Shown piece by piece: positions 10,302 through 17,841 of a stretch of 64,000 nt of DNA. The stretch covers positions 124,001 to 188,000 of the forward strand of contig NZ_JHWD01000004.1 in the NCBI RefSeq assembly GCF_000622225.1. The letters are read 5' to 3'. Position numbers and translations under genes: made by a program. Source of the DNA: Roseomonas mucosa ATCC BAA-692. GTDB lineage: Bacteria > Pseudomonadota > Alphaproteobacteria > Acetobacterales > Acetobacteraceae. Position 1 is the stretch's first letter. Every line of letters starts with the position of its first letter. The notes under the pieces are model-generated. The model saw only the letters and a list, made by a program, of their open reading frames with translations. It did not search any database and was not told the origin of the DNA.

Positions 10302-11399
10302 TCATTCCACCGGAAAGGCGATGGCCTGCGACAGGTCCCAGGCCAGGGCCGCGGCGCCGCCGGGCTGGGGCAGCACGCCGGTGGCGGGGCGCTTGGCGAT
10401 CACCTCGGCGCGCGACCCATCCTCGTCACCGATCGAGAGGCGCAGGCGCAGGTGGTCGCCGCCGAAGACGATCTCCTCCAGCCGGGCAGGCACCGCATCC
10501 TCACCCATCTCCTCCGCCCGCATGGCCGCGACGGCCAAGCGCTCCGGCCGGATGGCGACGATGCAGCGGCTGCCGGGGCCGACCCCCACCGCGGCGGTGG
10601 CCCGCACCACCACGCCGCAGTCCAGGCGGATGCGCGCCTCCTCCATCTCCATGGCCAGGACATGGCCGGGCAGGCTGTTGTTCTCGCCGACGAAGCCGGC
10701 CACGAAGGCATCGGCCGGGCGGTCGTAGATGTCGCGCGGCGGGGCGAGCTGCCGGATGCGGCCGCCGCGGAACACCGCCACGCGGTCGGACAGCACCAGC
10801 GCCTCCGCCTGGTCATGGGTGACGTACATCATGGTCACGCCGAGCTCGCGGTGCAGGCGGCGGATCTCGAACTGCATCTCCTCCCGCAGCGACTTGTCCA
10901 GCGCGCCGAGCGGTTCGTCCAGCAGCACGATCGGCGGCTCGAAGACCAGGGCACGGGCCAGGGCGACGCGCTGCTGCTGCCCGCCGGAAAGCTGCGCCGG
11001 CCGCCGGTCGCCCAGGCCGGGCAGGCGCACCGTTTCCAAAGCCCGACGCGCGCGGCTCTCGCGCTCCGCCCGCGCCACGCCGCGCGCCTCCAGCGGAAAG
11101 GCGATGTTCTCCGCCACCGTCATGTGCGGGAACAGCGCATAGGACTGGAACACCACGCCGATGCCGCGCCGGTGCGGCGGGGTATGGGCGATGTCCTTGC
11201 CGTCCAGCAGGATGCGCCCGCTGCTCGGCTCCTCGAAGCCGGCCAGCATCATCAGCGTGGTGGTCTTGCCCGAGCCCGAGGGGCCCAGCAGCGTCAGCAG
11301 CTCCCCCCGGCGGATGGCGAGGTTGAGGCCATGCACCGCCAGCGCGCCGGCGTCGTAGCGCTTCTCCACATCCTCGAAGCACACCAGGTGGGTCGTCAT
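10302..11399 (-). CDS. Polyamine-type ABC transporter ATPase (PotA-like)
   Basis: ATP-hydrolysing subunit that drives the importer at 5.7-9.0 kb, 365 residues. It has Walker A GPSGSGKT at residues 39-46, Q-loop FQSYALFPH, the signature LSGGQ at 137-141, Walker B with Asp161/Glu162, and the H-loop His in YVTHDQAEA. A C-terminal TOBE domain follows, as in PotA and MalK. It reads toward the binding-protein and permease genes but is separated from them by the oppositely oriented epimerase, so it probably has its own promoter. The start ATG lies beside a weak ribosome site. Confidence 0.9.
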   Translation of the reverse strand: MTTHLVCFEDVEKRYDAGALAVHGLNLAIRRGELLTLLGPSGSGKTTTLMMLAGFEEPSSGRILLDGKDIAHTPPHRRGIGVVFQSYALFPHMTVAENIAFPLEARGVARAERESRARRALETVRLPGLGDRRPAQLSGGQQQRVALARALVFEPPIVLLDEPLGALDKSLREEMQFEIRRLHRELGVTMMYVTHDQAEALVLSDRVAVFRGGRIRQLAPPRDIYDRPADAFVAGFVGENNSLPGHVLAMEMEEARIRLDCGVVVRATAAVGVGPGSRCIVAIRPERLAVAAMRAEEMGEDAVPARLEEIVFGGDHLRLRLSIGDEDGSRAEVIAKRPATGVLPQPGGAAALAWDLSQAIAFPVE

Positions 11400-11482
11400 G
11401 GTGGCGGAAACTGCGGGTCCCCCCGGTTGCCGTCAACCGCCCCTACGGTGCCATGATGCGCAATGGACAGGAGGGAATGCCA

Positions 11483-12535
11483 ATGAGCCAAGCCCAGACG
11501 GGGAACGACCCGGGGAACGGCCCGGGGAACGGCCCGGGAATCGCCACGCGGGTCGAGGGGGCCGCGGGGGTGATCCAGCTCGACCGGCCGAAGGCGCTGA
11601 ACGCGTTGGACCAGCCGATGATCGATGCGCTGGCCGAGGCCCTGCGCCGCTTCGGCGAGGACCCGGCGGTGCGGCTGGTGCTCCTGGAAGGGCTCGGCGG
11701 CCGTGCCTTCTGCGCGGGCGGCGACATCCGCTTCATCCGCCAATCGGTGCTGGAAGGGCGCGGCGAGGCGGCCGACCACTTCTTTGCCACCGAATACGCG
11801 CTGAACGGGGCCATCGCCGCCTTCCCCAAGCCCTGGGTCAGCCTGATCGACGGGATCTGCATGGGCGGCGGCATCGGCGTCTCGCTGCATGGCTCCCACC
11901 GTGTGGTGACGGAGAAGGCGCTGCTCGCCATGCCGGAAACCGCGATCGGCTTCTTTCCCGATGTCGGCACCTCCCATTGCCTGCCGCGCCTGGAAGGGGC
12001 GATCGGGAACTGGCTGGGCCTGACCGGCGCCCGGCTGCGGGGCGCGGAGGCGGTGGAGGCCGGGATGGCCACGCATTACTGCCCCTCCGGGGAGCTGCCG
12101 GCGCTGCGCCAGGCCCTGCTGCAAGGCGATGCCGAGGCCGCCATCGCCGCCCATACGCGCCCGGCGCCACATGGCGCGGTGACGGCACAGGCGGAAGCCA
12201 TCTACCGCTGCTTCGGCGCCGGCACCGTGCCGCATATCCTGGAGGCGCTGGAGGCCGAGGGCAGCGACTGGGCGGGGGAGCAGATCGCCACGCTGCGCCG
12301 GATGTCGCCGATGAGCCTCTGCATCACGCGGGAGCTGTTCCGCATCGGCGGCGGGCACGACCTCGCCACCTGCCTCGCGACGGAGCTGGCCCTGGCGCGG
12401 CGGGTGATCCGGCAACCGGACTTCGCGGAGGGCGTGCGGGCCGTGGTGGTGGACAAGGACCAGTCGCCGCGCTGGCGGCCCGCCCGGATCGAGGATGTCG
12501 GGATGGAAGCCGTGCGGGCGCTGCTCGCGCCCTGA
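11483..12535 (+). CDS. Enoyl-CoA hydratase/isomerase family, 3-hydroxyisobutyryl-CoA hydrolase type
   Basis: Crotonase-fold enzyme of 350 residues. The length and C-terminal extension fit the 3-hydroxyisobutyryl-CoA hydrolase branch, which frees 3-hydroxyisobutyrate in valine breakdown. Oxyanion-hole motifs FCAGGD (77-81 region) and GGGIG (128-132) are present. The Glu152/Asp160 pair in MPETAIGFFPDVG is as expected for a hydrolase. The ATG at 11483 is eight bases after GGAGG; an upstream ATG at 11477 is too close to it. Near the N-terminus, residues 7-19 are a GN(D/G)P repeat made by three 12-bp units, before the conserved fold begins. No valine-pathway neighbours are present. Confidence 0.85.
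   Translation: MSQAQTGNDPGNGPGNGPGIATRVEGAAGVIQLDRPKALNALDQPMIDALAEALRRFGEDPAVRLVLLEGLGGRAFCAGGDIRFIRQSVLEGRGEAADHFFATEYALNGAIAAFPKPWVSLIDGICMGGGIGVSLHGSHRVVTEKALLAMPETAIGFFPDVGTSHCLPRLEGAIGNWLGLTGARLRGAEAVEAGMATHYCPSGELPALRQALLQGDAEAAIAAHTRPAPHGAVTAQAEAIYRCFGAGTVPHILEALEAEGSDWAGEQIATLRRMSPMSLCITRELFRIGGGHDLATCLATELALARRVIRQPDFAEGVRAVVVDKDQSPRWRPARIEDVGMEAVRALLAP
11500..11535 (+). repeat. Three-copy 12-bp tandem repeat inside a CDS
   Basis: Three consecutive 12-base units, GGGGAACGRCCC (one A/G difference), sit in frame near the 5' end of the crotonase-family gene and encode the repeated peptide GN(D/G)P. This is one of four 12-bp tandem repeats in the window. Confidence 0.85.
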
Positions 12536-12638
12536 GCCGCGCGGCCCGCCGGAAGGCCCGGCCACCATCCCCGGCCTTCCGGCGGGAGCATTCCCGGTTC
12601 GCGGCCCTTCGCCGCGAAGGCCCTGCCCATTCGTTCGC

Positions 12639-12695
12639 GGAGCGGATTCAGGCGTCCGGGCGATGCCGCCCCGCGGCGATCTGCTCTAAGCGATA
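12639..12695. repeat. Imperfect intergenic inverted repeat with GATCTGCTCTA motif
   Basis: In the 188-base gap before the chorismate mutase gene, GAGCGGAT on the left and ATCTGCTC on the right form inverted arms with one mismatch. They enclose GC-rich sequence containing GGCGTCCGG. The right arm continues as GCTCTA, a motif that recurs near 19.19 kb and 59.76 kb. This looks like a small dispersed intergenic palindrome. Confidence 0.4.
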
Positions 12696-12704
12696 GCGCA
12701 AGCG

Positions 12705-12717
12705 CCCCTGTGAGGGG
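12705..12717 (+). promoter_or_regulatory. Hairpin covering the chorismate mutase ribosome site
   Basis: CCCCT-GTG-AGGGG forms a 5-bp stem with a three-base loop, and its 3' arm is the purine-rich ribosome site (GAGGGG) of the chorismate mutase gene. Folding would hide the site and could lower or tune translation. The stem is short, so a regulatory role is only inferred. Confidence 0.35.
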
Positions 12718-12723
12718 ATGCCG

Positions 12724-13053
12724 ATGGACCATGAGAAGGCTTCGCCGATGACACGAGCGGCACCGGCCATCCTGCCGGAACTCAAGACCCTGCGCGACAG
12801 CATCGACAACATCGATGCGGCGATCATCCACATGCTGGCGGAACGCTTCCGCTGCACCCAGCGGGTCGGCCAGCTGAAGGCCGAGCACCACCTCCCGCCG
12901 GCCGATCCGTCGCGGGAGGCGGAACAGGTCGCGCGGCTGCGCCGCCTGGCCACCGACGCGAAGCTGGACCCGGAATTCGCCGAGAAGTTCCTGGCCTTCG
13001 TGGTGAAGGAGGTGATCCGCCACCACGAGGCCGTTCCGCGCGCGGGGAGCTGA
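12724..13053 (+). CDS. Chorismate mutase (AroQ class, monofunctional)
   Basis: Rearranges chorismate to prephenate, the branch step to phenylalanine and tyrosine. The 109-residue all-helical protein matches the AroQ fold. Arg24 lies in KTLRDSIDNIDAAI, followed by LAERFRCTQRVGQLK with Arg47 and Lys52, as expected for the active site. The ATG at 12724 is six bases after GAGGGG; an ATG one codon-pair earlier (12718) abuts that site and is less likely. The ribosome site is inside a small hairpin. It is a stand-alone gene with no aromatic-pathway neighbours. Isochorismate pyruvate-lyase is a possible alternative within the same fold. Confidence 0.85.
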   Translation: MDHEKASPMTRAAPAILPELKTLRDSIDNIDAAIIHMLAERFRCTQRVGQLKAEHHLPPADPSREAEQVARLRRLATDAKLDPEFAEKFLAFVVKEVIRHHEAVPRAGS

Positions 13054-13074
13054 GCCCCGGGCGCCCCGGAAGGT

Positions 13075-13611
13075 TCAGGACAGCCCCAGCAGCCCCCGGC
13101 TGAGGGCGCTGCTCTGGGCCTTGGGGCCGATAAAGGCGGACAGCATGCGCGCGCCCAGGGGATTGTCCATCCGCACCGGGCGTTCGCCCGCATAGGCGAT
13201 ATCGACATGGTCTGGCAGGAAGAGCCAGGTCTCCTCCTCGCCTTCCCGCAGGTCGCGCAGCCGGGCGCGGAAGTTGTCCGGCATGGCGCAGGCGCAGCGC
13301 TCGCGGAACCCGTCCTCCCAGCCCGACACCAGCCGGTCGCGCGGGATGTCGCGGGAATAGCGCAGGATCAGCAGCTTCACCTGGGTCGAGGCGAGGATCG
13401 CCTCCGCGTCGTGGCTGGCGGTTTCCAGGTACAGCGCGGCGCGGAAGGCCTCGAACAGGAAGACCCGGCGCAGGCCGGTGCCGTTCAGCACCAGTCTGCG
13501 CCCGGCGACCTGGAGGCTGGGCGGCAGTGCCGCCTGCTGCGCTACGGCCCGGCCGGACAAGGCAAGCAGCGGCAGGAGCGACAGGCCGGCACGGCGGGTC
13601 AGCAGGGGCAA
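13075..13611 (-). CDS. Exported chalcone-isomerase-like protein
   Basis: A protein of about 178 residues matching the bacterial chalcone-isomerase-like family (CHI-like fold). The family motif region covers LNGTGLRRVFLFEAFRAALY and the C-terminal DNPLGARMLSAFIGP. Bacterial members have no proven flavonoid role and are of unknown function. An N-terminal signal peptide (LTRRAGLSLLPLLALSGRAVAQ region) predicts periplasmic location. No ATG is available. A TTG at 13611, nine bases after GGGAG, gives a well-shaped signal peptide and is preferred over a GTG at 13668. It is divergent from apaG. Confidence 0.72.
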   Translation of the reverse strand: MPLLTRRAGLSLLPLLALSGRAVAQQAALPPSLQVAGRRLVLNGTGLRRVFLFEAFRAALYLETASHDAEAILASTQVKLLILRYSRDIPRDRLVSGWEDGFRERCACAMPDNFRARLRDLREGEEETWLFLPDHVDIAYAGERPVRMDNPLGARMLSAFIGPKAQSSALSRGLLGLS

Positions 13612-13829
13612 GAATGGCAACTCCCGAGGGGGTCCTTGGCACCGCCCCGGCTGGTTCCCGGAGGGCACCGGTGCCGGGGCGCCGCAGCCTCCCCGCTCCC
13701 CGCTCCCGGGCCAAGCCCCACACCCGGCCGCGCCACCCGATCCGCGGAAACTTCTGCGTGAAGCTCGATTCCGCGCCCGTTTCCGCCTATCTGGCAGTTG
13801 CCGAACCTGTTTCCGGGAGGCTGAGCAGC

Positions 13830-14240
13830 ATGGTTGGCCGAGATGCCTACGTCGCCGTCACGCGGGGAATCCGTGTCAGCGTGCGGACCTACTACCTGGC
13901 CGACCAGTCCTCGGAGGAGGAAGGGCGCCATGTCTGGGCCTATCGCGTCGAGATCGAGAATGGCGGCCGGGAAACCGTGCAGTTGCTGAAGCGGAGCTGG
14001 CTGATCACCGACGCGATGGCCCGCACCCAGCGCGTGCATGGCGACGGGGTGGTGGGCGAGCAGCCGATCCTGGAGCCGGGGGAGAGCTTCGAATACACCT
14101 CCGGCACGCCGCTGCCCACACCCTCGGGCTTCATGCGGGGCGCCTACCACATGGTGGCCACCGGCACCGGCGAGAATTTCGATGTCGAGATACCGGCCTT
14201 CAGCCTCGACAGCCCGGATGGGCGCGTCACCCTGAACTGA
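13830..14240 (+). CDS. apaG: ApaG (Co2+/Mg2+ efflux protein family)
   Basis: A 136-residue protein with the ApaG immunoglobulin-like domain, including RVSVRTYYLADQSS, the core HVWAYRVEIENGG, LLKRSWLITDA and the C-terminal GSF-like Y(T)SGTPLPTPSGFMRGAY. ApaG has been linked to cobalt and magnesium resistance, but its biochemical role is not settled. The ATG at 13830 is nine bases after GGGAGG. An in-frame extension to 13527 is only the antisense shadow of the neighbouring gene. folE follows on the same strand after about 140 bases. Confidence 0.92.
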   Translation: MVGRDAYVAVTRGIRVSVRTYYLADQSSEEEGRHVWAYRVEIENGGRETVQLLKRSWLITDAMARTQRVHGDGVVGEQPILEPGESFEYTSGTPLPTPSGFMRGAYHMVATGTGENFDVEIPAFSLDSPDGRVTLN

Positions 14241-14378
14241 TACACGCAAAGGTTGCGCAGCCTCCCGCAGCCCTGCCACAACTCACTGCCGGGAGCCCGC
14301 GAGCCCCGCCTTCCCGGATGCCGGCTGGCACCGGCCGGCGAGATCCGCGCGCAGGCCCCACCCCATCCCCGGCCAGGG

Positions 14379-15029
14379 ATGGAATCAGAGGAACGGAATT
14401 TGACCAGCACACCTTTCCCTCCGTACCAGGAGCCGGACGAACCCCGGCCGACGCAGCAGGATGCGGAGGATGCGATCCGGACGCTGCTGCGCTGGGCAGG
14501 CGACAATCCCGGCCGCGAAGGGCTCCTGGACACGCCCAAGCGCGTGGCCAAGGCCTACCGCGAATGGTTCGCCGGCTATGAGGAGGATCCGGTCGAGCTG
14601 CTCCAGCGCTCCTTCGAGGAGGTGGAAGGCTATGACGAGATGGTCATCCTGCGCGACATCCGGCTGGAAAGCACCTGCGAGCACCACATGGCGCCGATCA
14701 TCGGCCGCGCCCATGTCGGCTACCTGCCGCGCGGTCGGGTCATCGGCATCTCCAAGCTGGCGCGCGTCGTGGACGCCTATGGCAAGCGCCTGCAGATCCA
14801 GGAGAAGCTGACGGCGCAGATCGCCAACTCCATCCAGGAGGTGCTGAACCCCTACGGCGTCGCCGTGGTGGTGGAGGCGGCGCACCAGTGCATGACCACG
14901 CGCGGCGCCCACAAGCCGGGCGTGACCATGGTGACCAGCCGCATGCTGGGCGCCTTCCGGGACCAGCGCAGCACGCGGCAGGAATTCCTCGCCATGATCG
15001 GTGCCCCGAGAGCCACGCCGATCATCTGA
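14379..15029 (+). CDS. folE: GTP cyclohydrolase I
   Basis: Opens GTP to dihydroneopterin triphosphate, the first step of folate (tetrahydropterin) synthesis. The 216-residue protein has all three zinc ligands of the type I enzyme: Cys100 and His103 in STCEHHMAP, and Cys171 in [13 protein letters not shown]. The catalytic region [21 protein letters not shown] is intact. The start is taken as ATG 14379. A TTG at 14400, eight bases behind GAGG, is an alternative that would remove seven residues of the unconserved N-terminus. It follows apaG on the same strand. Confidence 0.95.
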   Translation: MESEERNLTSTPFPPYQEPDEPRPTQQDAEDAIRTLLRWAGDNPGREGLLDTPKRVAKAYREWFAGYEEDPVELLQRSFEEVEGYDEMVILRDIRLESTCEHHMAPIIGRAHVGYLPRGRVIGISKLARVVDAYGKRLQIQEKLTAQIANSIQEVLNPYGVAVVVEAAHQCMTTRGAHKPGVTMVTSRMLGAFRDQRSTRQEFLAMIGAPRATPII

Positions 15030-15086
15030 ACGCGAACGGCGGCGCCCGGCCCTTGGCGCTGCCCCGCGGCTACCCCCGAGGCGCCT

Positions 15087-15314
15087 TCAGTGCGGCTCGG
15101 TGGAAACCGCCGGCGCGCCGGGATTGCCGTAGTAGGCCGGCTGCGGCACGGCCGGCGGCGGCGCGTAGGGCCGCTCCCAGCCACCCCGCTCCGGGGAGCC
15201 CGGCGGCTGGTAGGGGGCCTGGTAGCCCTGCGGCGCGGGCTGCACCGCGGGCGGCGCGCAACCCGCCAGCAGCGCGGCGGCGGCCAGGGCCGCCCCCAGG
15301 ATCCGGCGGCTCAT
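15087..15314 (-). CDS. Small proline-rich lipoprotein (third gene of ridA unit)
   Basis: A 75-residue predicted lipoprotein. A short signal ends in the lipobox LLAGC, and the rest is low-complexity, rich in Pro, Tyr, Gly and Gln. The function is not recognised. The ATG at 15314 overlaps the stop of the upstream small lipoprotein (ATGA), so the two are translated together. GGAG lies six bases before the start. It ends the three-gene unit ridA, lipoprotein, lipoprotein and is convergent with folE. Confidence 0.7.
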   Translation of the reverse strand: MSRRILGAALAAAALLAGCAPPAVQPAPQGYQAPYQPPGSPERGGWERPYAPPPAVPQPAYYGNPGAPAVSTEPH

Positions 15315-15541
15315 GGGCGGCTCCATGCGACGGCGGCCGGCGCCGTCACTTCCGCGCGCGGGCCACCAGAGGCGGCGGGGGCGTTCGGGCGATCGCTGAT
15401 CGGCGGAGGCCGGGGCACGGAGCTGGGAAGCTCCGGCGCCGGGGTGGCACCGCAGCCGGCCAGGGCGAGCAGGATCAGCCCGGCGCCGCAGGCCGCGCGG
15501 TGCCGGAAGAGGCGCCGCAAGGGTTGCGGGCCGATTCTCAC
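15311..15541 (-). CDS. Tiny lipoprotein with GTG start, coupled to ridA
   Basis: A 76-residue predicted lipoprotein. The GTG start at 15541 overlaps the ridA stop codon (GTGA), and its own stop overlaps the next ATG. An arginine-rich start is followed by a hydrophobic run ending in the lipobox LALAGC, then a Pro/Ala-rich tail with no recognised domain. The chain of two four-base overlaps is the main evidence that it is real; it would be missed by ATG-only calling. Anchoring in the outer or inner membrane by the Cys30 lipid is expected. Function unknown. Confidence 0.65.
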   Translation of the reverse strand: MRIGPQPLRRLFRHRAACGAGLILLALAGCGATPAPELPSSVPRPPPISDRPNAPAASGGPRAEVTAPAAVAWSRP

Positions 15542-15927
15542 GCTACCGCCTCCAGCTCCACCTCTGCCACGAAGCGCGGGTCGGCGAAGCCGTCCACCAG
15601 CAGCAGCGTCGCGGCGGGCTGGTGGCCGTTCAGCCATTGGTCCCGCCGCCGGCGCCAGGGGCCGATATGGATGCGCTGCACCAGATAGGCGGTCAGCCGC
15701 ACGACATTCGCCGGGGTCATGCCATGCGCCTTCAGGATGGTGTCGAGGTTGCGGAAGACCTGCCCGATCTGCTCGTCCGCATGGGCGGCGATCCGGCCGT
15801 CGGGGGTCACGCCCGCCTGGCCGCTGACCACGAGCCGCCTGCTGGCGCCCTGGACGAGGACCGCGTGGGAATAGGCCGCGTGGGGCTCGTGCACGCCCTC
15901 GGGGTTGGATGTGGTGATGATTCCCAT
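15538..15927 (-). CDS. RidA/YjgF/Rid family protein
   Basis: A 129-residue member of the RidA superfamily, whose best-known members hydrolyse reactive enamine/imine intermediates from PLP enzymes. Family features are the N-terminal P(H)AAYSHAVLVQG, VSGQAGVTPDGRI, FRNLDTILKAHG and the C-terminal RFVAEVELEAVA. The canonical RidA active-site arginine near the C-terminus (in IEARVVA-type ends) is not obvious: this protein reads VEVELEA there, so it probably belongs to another Rid subgroup. GGAGGAG precedes the ATG. It is the first gene of a coupled unit with two small lipoproteins. Confidence 0.83.
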   Translation of the reverse strand: MGIITTSNPEGVHEPHAAYSHAVLVQGASRRLVVSGQAGVTPDGRIAAHADEQIGQVFRNLDTILKAHGMTPANVVRLTAYLVQRIHIGPWRRRRDQWLNGHQPAATLLLVDGFADPRFVAEVELEAVA

Positions 15928-16036
15928 GCTGGTACTCCTCCGGCTGATGGTTCGGCCGCCGGTTGGCCTGCGGCGGCGTCACGCCTGCCCAGGCTCCGGT
16001 CCCGGGCCTTCCAGGAGCACCATCCTGCGGTTGTTC

Positions 16037-16666
16037 TCAGCTTGGCGGAAGCTCTTCGCGCTCGATACTTCCCGGCGCGGGGGTGGGAACGACCGGCGTG
16101 GTCTCCTGCACCCAGTCCCGCAGGTTCCGGCGGACCTGGACCTCGAACTCCACGTTCAGGTCGTCCATCGCCTTGCCGACCACATCCTCCGCATTGCCGG
16201 CGGCGGTGTTGCCGCCACCCAGGTTCATCACCGCGCCCCGTCGCGCCTCGGCCTCCGCGAAGGCGAGCTGCTGCCCGTCCGCGCCGAGGATGGTGAGCCG
16301 GCAGCGCAGCACGCAGTCGAGTCGCTCGCTGGCATCGGTGAACATCCCGCCCGACTGGCGGCTGCGCGTCAGGGTCGCGGTCTCCACGGTGAAGGCGGCC
16401 CGTCCCGTGGTGCCGGCGGCGGACAGGCGGTCACGCCCCATGCGCTCGACCTCCGTGGCCGGCACCAGCGGCGCCGGCGGGTCGGCGCGGATCACCGCGC
16501 CCGGCTGCGGCGGCGGGAAGTCGAGCCCGGCGACGTTCAGGCGCAGCGGGGTCAGCCAGGCATAGCCTTCGGGCCGGCGCAGGCGCGTCACCGGCGCCTC
16601 CCCCCCGGAACAGGCGGCCGCCAGGAGCGGCAGCGGCAGCAGGAGGGCTTGGCGTCGGCGGATCAT
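16037..16666 (-). CDS. Conserved hypothetical lipoprotein
   Basis: A 209-residue predicted lipoprotein with signal peptide and lipobox LAAAC. The mature region contains LRLNVAGLDF, a central segment about conserved binding or assembly folds that I do not recognise, and the end region with VGKAMDDLNVEFEVQVRRNLRDWV. The last segment looks like proteins annotated simply as hypothetical lipoproteins in Acetobacteraceae. ATG 16666 was chosen because an upstream in-frame extension to 16753 would place the hydrophobic segment internally. It lies immediately downstream of hslO on the same strand, with a 58-base gap. Confidence 0.7.
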   Translation of the reverse strand: MIRRRQALLLPLPLLAAACSGGEAPVTRLRRPEGYAWLTPLRLNVAGLDFPPPQPGAVIRADPPAPLVPATEVERMGRDRLSAAGTTGRAAFTVETATLTRSRQSGGMFTDASERLDCVLRCRLTILGADGQQLAFAEAEARRGAVMNLGGGNTAAGNAEDVVGKAMDDLNVEFEVQVRRNLRDWVQETTPVVPTPAPGSIEREELPPS

Positions 16667-16724
16667 GCGGATTCGCAGCTCCGTGGAGGGGCAGAAGAGG
16701 CGATGGGGCGAGAGGGGTAGCCGA

Positions 16725-17720
16725 TCAGGCCCGCCCCGCACCAGAGCGTACATCCGCGCGATCGAAGCGGAACTCGACGTTGCAGAACTCGCAGGTCATG
16801 GCGATCTGCCCGTCCTCGGCCATGTGGTCGAGGTCGTCGCCCGGAAAGGACTGCAGCACCGAGGCGAGTCGCGCCCGCGAGCAGCGGCAGCCATAGGACA
16901 GCGAGCGGGCGCGGTCGGTCACCAGGTCCTCCTCGTGGAAGAGGCGGTGCAGCAGGCGCTCGGGCGGCAGGGAATCGTCCAGGAGCTCCTCGTCCTTCAG
17001 CGTCCCGGCCAGGATGGTCGCCGTGCGCCAGGCCTCCTCCTGCTCCTCCTCGTCCAGTGCGCCGATGCCGCCCTCCCCCGCCACGCGCTCCATGATCAGG
17101 GCGGAGGCGCGCCAGCCGGAAGCGGTCCTCGCGGCGGCGAGGCGCACCCAGGCGCGGAGCTGCTCGGAGGTCTCGAAATAGCGGTCGGTCATCGCCGAGA
17201 GCGTGTCGCCCTCGATGGCGACGATGCCCTGGTAGCGGTCCATGTCCTGGCCCTGGTCGCAGGTGAAGGCCAGGTAGCCCTTGCCCAGCAGCGCCGCGGC
17301 CTCGCCCGTGGGTATATCCCTGGGTATATCCCTGGGTATATCCCTGGGCATGCCCTCCGCCCCCTCGCTGATCCGGGCATAGCCGCGCAGGCTGCCGGTG
17401 TCGGTGCAGTCGGCCAGCAGCATGCCGACCGGCCCGTCACCCTTGGCCTGGAGGGAAAAGGAACCCCGGAACTTCAGCGCCGCGGCGAGGCCGGCGGTAA
17501 GCGCCAGGGACTGGCCGAGCAGCCGGGCCACGTCCGGCGCATAGGCATGGCGGGAGATCAGGGCCTCGGCCAGCGGGCCGAGCCGCACCAGCCGGCCGCG
17601 CACGGGCCGGTTGGCGAGGTGGAAGGGCTGCACGCCGCGCGGCACGACCAGGTCCGGCACGGGCGGCCGGTCATGGTTGAGGAAGTCGGGCGTGGCGGAG
17701 GGTTCGGTGACGTCTTTCAC
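16725..17720 (-). CDS. hslO: Redox-regulated chaperone Hsp33
   Basis: Cytoplasmic holdase chaperone that is switched on by oxidation. The 331-residue protein keeps the four zinc-binding cysteines that act as the redox switch: Cys278 and Cys280 (CRC) and Cys310 and Cys313 (CEFC). The core GDGPVGMLLADC and YLAFTCDQG segments are typical. Residues 126-137 are three copies of RDIP, encoded by three exact 12-bp repeats in a surface loop before GEAAALLGKG. The start is GTG at 17720. Just upstream is a near-perfect 16-bp palindrome. metZ lies upstream on the same strand. Confidence 0.93.
   Translation of the reverse strand: MKDVTEPSATPDFLNHDRPPVPDLVVPRGVQPFHLANRPVRGRLVRLGPLAEALISRHAYAPDVARLLGQSLALTAGLAAALKFRGSFSLQAKGDGPVGMLLADCTDTGSLRGYARISEGAEGMPRDIPRDIPRDIPTGEAAALLGKGYLAFTCDQGQDMDRYQGIVAIEGDTLSAMTDRYFETSEQLRAWVRLAAARTASGWRASALIMERVAGEGGIGALDEEEQEEAWRTATILAGTLKDEELLDDSLPPERLLHRLFHEEDLVTDRARSLSYGCRCSRARLASVLQSFPGDDLDHMAEDGQIAMTCEFCNVEFRFDRADVRSGAGRA
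17310..17345 (-). repeat. Three exact 12-bp tandem repeats inside hslO
   Basis: Three identical consecutive units, AGGGATATACCC on the coding strand, encode RDIP-RDIP-RDIP in Hsp33. A decayed fourth unit follows. The A+T content of the unit is unlike the rest of the gene. Confidence 0.95.
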
Positions 17721-17721
17721 C

Positions 17722-17737
17722 GCGCCTAGATAGGCGC
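17722..17737. promoter_or_regulatory. 16-bp palindrome at the hslO start
   Basis: GCGCCTA-GA-TAGGCGC is a 7-bp perfect inverted repeat with a two-base centre, one base upstream of the hslO GTG start. It could be a protein site in DNA or a structure that blocks the ribosome site in mRNA; no clear Shine-Dalgarno sequence is free here. Confidence 0.4.
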
Positions 17738-17841
17738 TGCCCGTTCCGCCTGCGAGGTGCGGCCCCGCCCCTCTTTGCGAAGGGCGGCGCTGCGGCCACG
17801 GGATGGCTGCCCGCCTCCTGGCGGATGGCGGGGCGGCGGCC

